Part shown: positions 40,592 through 45,199 of the stretch, in pieces
Layout of the letters: each line of letters starts with the position of its first letter
Position numbering within the stretch: position 1 is the stretch's first letter
Assembly (NCBI GenBank): GCA_002477475.1
Contig: DLPX01000069.1
Span: 1,200-46,398, forward strand
DNA length: 45,199 nt
DNA from: Proteobacteria bacterium UBA7447
GTDB taxonomy: Bacteria; Pseudomonadota; Gammaproteobacteria; Arenicellales; UBA868
Reading direction: 5' to 3'
Made by a program: the position numbers and the translations under genes
Notes under the pieces: model-generated
The model's database searches: none
Told to the model about the DNA's origin: nothing
The model's input: only the letters and a program-made list of their open reading frames with translations

Positions 40592-41514
40592 GTTGGTTTG
40601 ACCGATTGATCCCCCCCAAGATCAAGGACGTGGCGTCAGCGGCGACCCGGAGAGGCGTGCCGCAGGGTCTATGGCGCAAGTGCGATGACTGCAGCACTGT
40701 TCTGTACAGCGCGGATCTTGATCGAGGAATGCAGGTGTGTCCGAAATGTGGCCATCACATGCGCCTGGGGGCAAGGGCACGCCTCAGCGGATTTTTCGAC
40801 GACGGCCGGTTTGACGAGATTGGCGCAGGGTTACGCGCCGTTGATGTATTGAATTTCCGTGATGCTAAACGCTATCGTGATCGGCTGTCCGACGCGGGAA
40901 AGACCAGTCAGGAGCCAGAGGCCTTGGTCGCAGGGCGGGGCAGGCTGCTGGATATTCCGGTTTCAGCGGCCGCGTTTGAGTTTGGATTCATGGGCGGATC
41001 GATGGGCGCCGTCGTTGGTGAGAAGTTTACGCAGTGCGTTGATGACGCAGTGGCACACGGAAACCCCTTTATCTGTTTCAGCGCGAGCGGGGGCGCCCGG
41101 ATGCAGGAAGGCCTGTTCTCACTGTTTCAGATGGCCAAGACAACGGCGGCTCTGAACAAATTAAAGAGTGCCAGTCTGCCTTTCGTCTCCGTCTTGACTG
41201 ACCCCACAATGGGGGGTGTGTCAGCAAGTTTCGCGATGCTTGGTGATCTCATTATTGCGGAACCTCGGGCCCTGATCGGCTTCGCAGGGCCAAGGGTAAT
41301 TGAGCAAACGGTTCGCGAAACGCTCCCCGAGGGGTTTCAGCAGTCTGAGTTTTTGCTGCAACATGGCGCGGTAGATATGGTGGTTGCGCGAAATGAATTG
41401 CGAGAGACGATCGGGGAGTCGCTGCAAACACTGGGTTTCGGGCCCGTCACAGATGCAACGGCCGAACTGTTGTTTCCAGGGGATGTCTCGGCGCCTCGTG
41501 TCGACCTAGAATAA
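40588..41514 (+). CDS. accD: Acetyl-CoA carboxylase carboxyltransferase beta subunit
   Basis: The 308-residue subunit works with AccA to make malonyl-CoA for fatty acid synthesis. A four-Cys zinc ribbon is at residues 32-54 (C-x2-C-x15-C-x2-C), followed by the carboxyltransferase domain with FEFGFMGGSMGAVVGEKF, SASGGARMQEG and LTDPTMGGVSASFAMLGD. IGFAGPRVIEQT lies near the C terminus. Length matches E. coli (304). The ATG overlaps the trpF stop, so the two genes are coupled. folC follows 9 bases later, the usual accD-folC pairing. Confidence 0.97.
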   Translation: MSWFDRLIPPKIKDVASAATRRGVPQGLWRKCDDCSTVLYSADLDRGMQVCPKCGHHMRLGARARLSGFFDDGRFDEIGAGLRAVDVLNFRDAKRYRDRLSDAGKTSQEPEALVAGRGRLLDIPVSAAAFEFGFMGGSMGAVVGEKFTQCVDDAVAHGNPFICFSASGGARMQEGLFSLFQMAKTTAALNKLKSASLPFVSVLTDPTMGGVSASFAMLGDLIIAEPRALIGFAGPRVIEQTVRETLPEGFQQSEFLLQHGAVDMVVARNELRETIGESLQTLGFGPVTDATAELLFPGDVSAPRVDLE

Positions 41515-41523
41515 TTTCTCTAT

Positions 41524-42816
41524 ATGCATCCGCAGGATGACTGGGAATTAAGCGATTGGCTCGAGTTTATTGAGTCCGTTCATCCCAGGACGATTGATCT
41601 CAGCCTGGACAGGGTCCGGCGGGTGTTGCACTGCCTCGTCCCTACCTACCCCAAGGTCATCATCACCGTTGGCGGCACTAACGGAAAGGGAACCACCACG
41701 GCTATGCTCGATGCGGTCTACCGGTCTGCGGGCTATCGGGTGGGCGCTTACACATCTCCGCACCTGGTGGACTACGGGGAGCGGGTGAAAGTCGCGGGTG
41801 AACCCTCTTCTGCGGAACAACTTTGCCAGGCGTTTCAGGCGGTCAACACAGCACGCGGAATGATCCCTTTGACCTATTTTGAGTTTGGTACTCTCGCGGC
41901 TTTCGAACTCTTCTCAAGGGCCAGATTGGATATCTGGATTCTTGAGGTTGGAATGGGAGGCAGATTGGATGCTGTTAATGCGGTTGATTGCGATCTTGCG
42001 GTGATTGCCTCTATCGACCTGGATCATCAGGCCTGGCTTGGGAACTCTCGGGAAGCGATTGGAAGAGAGAAGGCCGGGATTCTGCGGTACCGCGGTCGCG
42101 CGATCGTCTCAGATCCCGATCCTCCCCGGTCGATAGTGAACCGGCTCGCGGCTTTGCAGTGCGACTGCCAGTTCGCAGAACAAGACTTCGCTGTAAAAGA
42201 AACACAGGGGAAGACATTTTTCTCATCCGGAGGAAAGAACTGGAATCGAGAGTCTTTTTTAGAGCGCTGTGAGGTCAAACCCAACAGCCTGACCCAGTCA
42301 CGAAACCTGGCCGGCGCCCTTGCGGCCATACGATCGCTGGAAGACCGACTGCCCGTGGGGCCGGAGCATGTCGATGCGCTGCGGGGATTGAAAGTGCGGG
42401 GTCGTCAGGAGCGGATTGACGGCAAGATTCCAATTTGGCTTGACGTGGGACACAACGTCGAGGCCGTCACCGCGTTAGCAGGCGCGCTTCGTAGTGAATC
42501 CGTTCCGGGTAAAACACGCGCGGTCTTTGCCATGTTGAAAGACAAGGAGATTGGCGCTGCTATAGAGGCGATGCGTCCTGTCATAGATTATTGGTATCCC
42601 GCAGTACTGGAGGACGATCGTGCGTTGACCTATGAGGAGCTACGGTCTGTGTTGAGTAACTCGGGTATTACTGATCCTGCGGAAGGAGGAAAACCCAGCG
42701 CTTGTTTTGAAGCTGCGTTGGCCGACAGCCGACCCGGTGACCGGCTTGTGGTTTTTGGATCGTTTTACCTCGTGGGTGATATACTGCTTTCGGCCTCAGA
42801 ACGGGAAGGCGCATAA
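41524..42816 (+). CDS. folC: Folylpolyglutamate/dihydrofolate synthase
   Basis: The 430-residue Mur-ligase-type enzyme adds glutamates to folates and makes dihydrofolate from dihydropteroate. VGGTNGKGTTTAMLDA is the P-loop, and YTSPHLVDYGERVKV, WILEVGMGGRLDAVN and the region around IDLDHQAWLG are typical. WLDVGHNVEAV marks the C-terminal domain. Length matches E. coli (422). The ATG at 41524 has no strong Shine-Dalgarno. The stop TAA is followed without gap by the SPOR gene, so the two are probably coupled. Confidence 0.95.
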   Translation: MHPQDDWELSDWLEFIESVHPRTIDLSLDRVRRVLHCLVPTYPKVIITVGGTNGKGTTTAMLDAVYRSAGYRVGAYTSPHLVDYGERVKVAGEPSSAEQLCQAFQAVNTARGMIPLTYFEFGTLAAFELFSRARLDIWILEVGMGGRLDAVNAVDCDLAVIASIDLDHQAWLGNSREAIGREKAGILRYRGRAIVSDPDPPRSIVNRLAALQCDCQFAEQDFAVKETQGKTFFSSGGKNWNRESFLERCEVKPNSLTQSRNLAGALAAIRSLEDRLPVGPEHVDALRGLKVRGRQERIDGKIPIWLDVGHNVEAVTALAGALRSESVPGKTRAVFAMLKDKEIGAAIEAMRPVIDYWYPAVLEDDRALTYEELRSVLSNSGITDPAEGGKPSACFEAALADSRPGDRLVVFGSFYLVGDILLSASEREGA

Positions 42817-43416
42817 ATGGAAACGACCTCAGAGCCCCCGTTCAACCTTAAGTATCGTGCTACCGGGGCGGTTATTCTGCTATCCGTCCCGGTGTTATTG
42901 TTGCCATGGCTGCTGAGCGGCCAAAACGGGCGCCAGGCGATCGACGAAACGTTTCTGATTCCACAACCAAAAAGCGAATTCATTTCGTCTATTGAACCCG
43001 CTGTAGATTTATCCAAAACTTCCATCAACCCAGATCCTGAAATTTCCAGCGAGCGAGCTGACCAAAATTCACAAGAGGAAACTGGATCCTCCACGTCGGA
43101 GTCAACGACAAATCAAAGCGGCGATGGGGTTGGTGGCGGCACGCAGACCGTTTCTGACTCTAACGCGTTGTCTGGCGCGCAAGCAGGCTGGGTGGTTCGG
43201 GTCGGTGTCTTCTCCGAGCCTGACAACCTGAAAAGGCGGGCAGACCTGCTTTCGAGTAATGGAATGACCTCCCGTCAAGAGACCATAGAAATTAACGGAC
43301 GTCCCATGGTTCGTATTTTCCTAGGCCCCTTCGCTGACCTGACGACCGCGGAGCGCGAGAGCGGAAAGGCGATGTTGGTCACTGGAGAGCCAGCGTTTGT
43401 TATCAAACTTAATTGA
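42817..43416 (+). CDS. SPOR-domain inner membrane protein (DedD-like)
   Basis: The 199-residue protein has a short cytoplasmic N terminus and one membrane helix (AVILLSVPVLLLPWLL, about residues 18-33). A Ser/Glu-rich periplasmic linker and a C-terminal SPOR domain (WVVRVGVFSEPDNLKRRADLL to VRIFLGPFADL, about 128-198) follow. SPOR domains bind denuded septal glycan, so a role in division like DedD is likely. E. coli dedD also lies between folC and cvpA. The ATG at 42817 directly follows the folC stop. The linker shows little conservation, as is normal for this family. Confidence 0.88.
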   Translation: METTSEPPFNLKYRATGAVILLSVPVLLLPWLLSGQNGRQAIDETFLIPQPKSEFISSIEPAVDLSKTSINPDPEISSERADQNSQEETGSSTSESTTNQSGDGVGGGTQTVSDSNALSGAQAGWVVRVGVFSEPDNLKRRADLLSSNGMTSRQETIEINGRPMVRIFLGPFADLTTAERESGKAMLVTGEPAFVIKLN

Positions 43417-43452
43417 AACTAGGCGGCTCCCAAACATGCACTGGTGGGTCAA

Positions 43453-44010
43453 GTGACTGAAATTGCAGCCGCTGGACCGGCTATCGCGGATATCGTGATT
43501 CTCGCGGTGATGGGTGTTTCACTTGTGTTCGGCCTGTTCCGGGGTCTGTTGCGCGAACTCCTCTCTTTGGTCTCCTGGATAATGGCGTTCTGGATAGCCT
43601 ATCGGTACAGCTCGAGTGTCGCACAGATTATCGATAAAGCACTGCAAAATCCGACCCTGTCACAAGCCGTCTCAGCCGTTTTGGTTTTCGTTTTGGTGTT
43701 GGTGGCTTTAATGCTGCTGACGAGCCTACTCAGCAAAATCTTCAAGGCTACCGGGCTTGCCGGGACGGATCGAATCCTGGGCGGATTATTTGGATTTGGC
43801 CGTGCCGTCGTAATCCTGTTGGTCGCATTGATACTGGCGGGTCACACCGCTGTTAACGAACAGGATTGGTACAATGCCTCGATGATGATTCCCGTGTTTG
43901 ATCGAGCATTGGATTGGGTAGCAGTGTACCTCCCCCCGGGAACCATGGAAGGGATTGGCGCCGGGTGGCTGGAGGGTGAATTGCCCGGCAGTTCTGGTAG
44001 TGCAGATTAG
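43453..44010 (+). CDS. cvpA: Colicin V production family membrane protein CvpA
   Basis: The 185-residue protein has four hydrophobic segments: IADIVILAVMGVSLVFGLF, LLSLVSWIMAFWIAY, AVLVFVLVLVALMLLTSLL and GRAVVILLVALILAG. It carries the conserved G-L-x-R-G-x-x-R-E-x-L-S-L loop and the GTDRILGGLFGFGRAV motif of CvpA. The start is uncertain: GTG 43453 has GGTGGG just upstream, and GTG 43444 is possible in the same frame. It precedes purF, as in E. coli (cvpA-purF). Its biochemical role is not settled. Confidence 0.92.
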   Translation: MTEIAAAGPAIADIVILAVMGVSLVFGLFRGLLRELLSLVSWIMAFWIAYRYSSSVAQIIDKALQNPTLSQAVSAVLVFVLVLVALMLLTSLLSKIFKATGLAGTDRILGGLFGFGRAVVILLVALILAGHTAVNEQDWYNASMMIPVFDRALDWVAVYLPPGTMEGIGAGWLEGELPGSSGSAD

Positions 44011-44033
44011 CATCTCAAGGAGAGAGTCTGACC

Positions 44034-45199
44034 ATGTGTGGCGTTGTCGGTATTGTTGGGAACAGTCCCGTTAACCAGAGAATCTATGATGCGCTGACCG
44101 TGGTTCAGCACCGCGGACAGGACGCAGCCGGCATCATGACCTGCGACGGCCGACGGGTCTTTCTGCGCAAAGACAGTGGTCTCGTACGTGATGTGTTTCA
44201 GACGCGGCACATGCTTCAGTTAAAGGGCAATATGGGGCTGGGGCATGTGCGATACCCGACCGCAGGAGGCGACAACCGTTCAGAGGCGCAGCCGTTCTAT
44301 GTCAATTCTCCGTTCGGGCTTGCATTAGGACACAACGGAAACTTGATTAACGCGGCGGAGCTCAGTGAGGAGTTATTTCAAGATGATCTGAGGCAAATCA
44401 ATACCGGTTCGGATTCGGAAGTGTTGCTGAATGTATTTGCGCATGAACTCATGGAGTTCGTGCGAGGAGGGGATGCAGTGCTTCAGACCCGGAACGTATT
44501 CGATGCCGTCCGACGGCTGCATGAACGCTGCCAGGGGGCCTACGCGGTGGTGGCTATGATCGTCGGGTATGGGCTAGTGGCATTTCGGGATCCTAATGGC
44601 ATTCGCCCGCTGGTGCTGGGCGAGCTTATCGATGGCGACGGGCGTTCTGTGATGGCGGCTTCCGAAAGTGTGGCGTTGGATGTCCTGGGATACCGCTCCC
44701 TGGGAGATATTGCTCCTGGAGAGGCGGTCGTGATCAAGATGGATGGCACCATTGAGCGAGAAGTTTGCGCCTCTCAAACGGAACTGACTCCTTGCCTTTT
44801 TGAGTACGTTTACTTGGCCCGGCCCGACTCGATCATGGACGATGTCGCGGTTTATAAGAGCCGGCTCAGAATGGGCGAGAAACTGGCTGAGCACATGCTC
44901 GAGGCCTGGCCAGATCATGACATCGATGTCGTGATTCCTATCCCCGACACCAGCCGGACTTCGGCGTTGCAGTTAGCCAATGTGGCTGGGCTCAAATACC
45001 GTGAGGGATTCATCAAGAATCGGTATATCGGGCGAACCTTCATAATGCCGGGCCAGGCCCAGAGGCAGAAATCGGTCCGACAGAAACTCAATGCTATCGA
45101 TCTGGAATTTCGTGGCAAAAACGTTCTTCTGGTCGATGATTCGATCGTTCGAGGCACTACCTCAAAACAGATCATCCAAATGGCCCGCGACGCTGGCGC
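44034..45199 (+). CDS. purF: Amidophosphoribosyltransferase (3' end outside window)
   Basis: At least 388 codons are visible; the gene is open at the window end. It starts MCGVVGIVGN, so Cys2 becomes the N-terminal nucleophile of the glutaminase domain after Met removal. QHRGQDAAGI, GHVRYPTAGG, HNGNL and TGSDSEVLL support this domain. The phosphoribosyltransferase domain has the PRPP loop VLLVDDSIVRGTTS near the end, with IPDTSRT and GFIKNRYIGRTF before it. It catalyses the committed step of purine synthesis. The ATG at 44034 has AAGGAGAG about 10 bases upstream. E. coli PurF is 505 residues, so about 115 residues are missing here. Confidence 0.96.
   Translation, partial: MCGVVGIVGNSPVNQRIYDALTVVQHRGQDAAGIMTCDGRRVFLRKDSGLVRDVFQTRHMLQLKGNMGLGHVRYPTAGGDNRSEAQPFYVNSPFGLALGHNGNLINAAELSEELFQDDLRQINTGSDSEVLLNVFAHELMEFVRGGDAVLQTRNVFDAVRRLHERCQGAYAVVAMIVGYGLVAFRDPNGIRPLVLGELIDGDGRSVMAASESVALDVLGYRSLGDIAPGEAVVIKMDGTIEREVCASQTELTPCLFEYVYLARPDSIMDDVAVYKSRLRMGEKLAEHMLEAWPDHDIDVVIPIPDTSRTSALQLANVAGLKYREGFIKNRYIGRTFIMPGQAQRQKSVRQKLNAIDLEFRGKNVLLVDDSIVRGTTSKQIIQMARDAG

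Noticed and set aside
1..45199. CRISPR array, insertion sequence, prophage or toxin-antitoxin pair
   Set aside because: No regularly spaced direct repeats, transposase, integrase or paired small genes were seen; nearly all space is taken by identified housekeeping genes.

Overview
The window is a chromosomal stretch from a gammaproteobacterium, about 45 kb and almost entirely housekeeping genes. Three neighbourhoods point to this class: fMet-like tRNA-rimP-nusA-infB-rbfA-truB-rpsO-pnp, the queG/nnr-tsaE-amiB-miaA-hfq-hflX-hflK-hflC-DUF2065-purA-rnr-rlmB cluster, and the Pseudomonas-like series mrp-dcd, leuCD-asd-fimV-truA-trpF-accD-folC-SPOR-cvpA-purF. The genus cannot be fixed from the sequence. 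Several loci that lie far apart in well-known genomes are joined here. Gene packing is tight (many ATGA or GTGA overlaps), and UUG and GUG starts are common. No phage, insertion sequence, CRISPR array or obvious recent island is present.

Layout. Positions 1-8638 (+) hold a partial tRNA and the translation/RNA operon (rimP, nusA, infB, rbfA, truB, rpsO, pnp). Positions 8701-10324 hold orn (+) converging on queG (-). From 10342 to 20209 (+) lie nnr, tsaE, amiB, miaA, hfq, hflX, hflK, hflC, a DUF2065 membrane peptide and purA; mutL, which sits between amiB and miaA in E. coli, is absent there. Positions 20273-22889 hold a tRNA-Leu(CAG) (-) divergent from an N-terminally minimal RNase R gene and rlmB (+). 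Positions 22929-27390 (-) form an operon metG, class V aminotransferase, stand-alone rsxB, nth. Positions 27599-30400 (+) hold mrp/apbC, dcd and aroC. An unrecognised 129-residue gene (30415-30804, -) follows, then leuC, leuD, asd and fimV (+) with no leuB between leuD and asd. trpB-trpA (36889-38939, -) are divergent from truA-trpF-accD-folC-SPOR-cvpA-purF (+); purF runs off the end of the window.

How the genes work together. The first block makes and matures the translation machinery. The hfq block combines RNA regulation, tRNA modification (miaA, tsaE, queG), cell-wall splitting (amiB), membrane proteolysis control (hflKC) and AMP synthesis. The later blocks supply leucine, tryptophan, chorismate and the aspartate-family precursor, plus fatty acid, folate and purine synthesis.

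The most interesting observations are regulatory or architectural. (1) A near-palindromic -10 element sits exactly midway between the divergent queG and nnr start codons, placed so that both mRNAs would be leaderless. (2) An intact RNase R gene lacks the helix-turn-helix and both cold-shock domains, and the tRNA-Leu promoter lies inside its ribosome-binding region. (3) Hairpins precede hfq, nusA and the trpB/truA divergent pair. (4) An orphan soluble RsxB is co-transcribed with an uncharacterised PLP enzyme. I see no wholly new multi-gene system.
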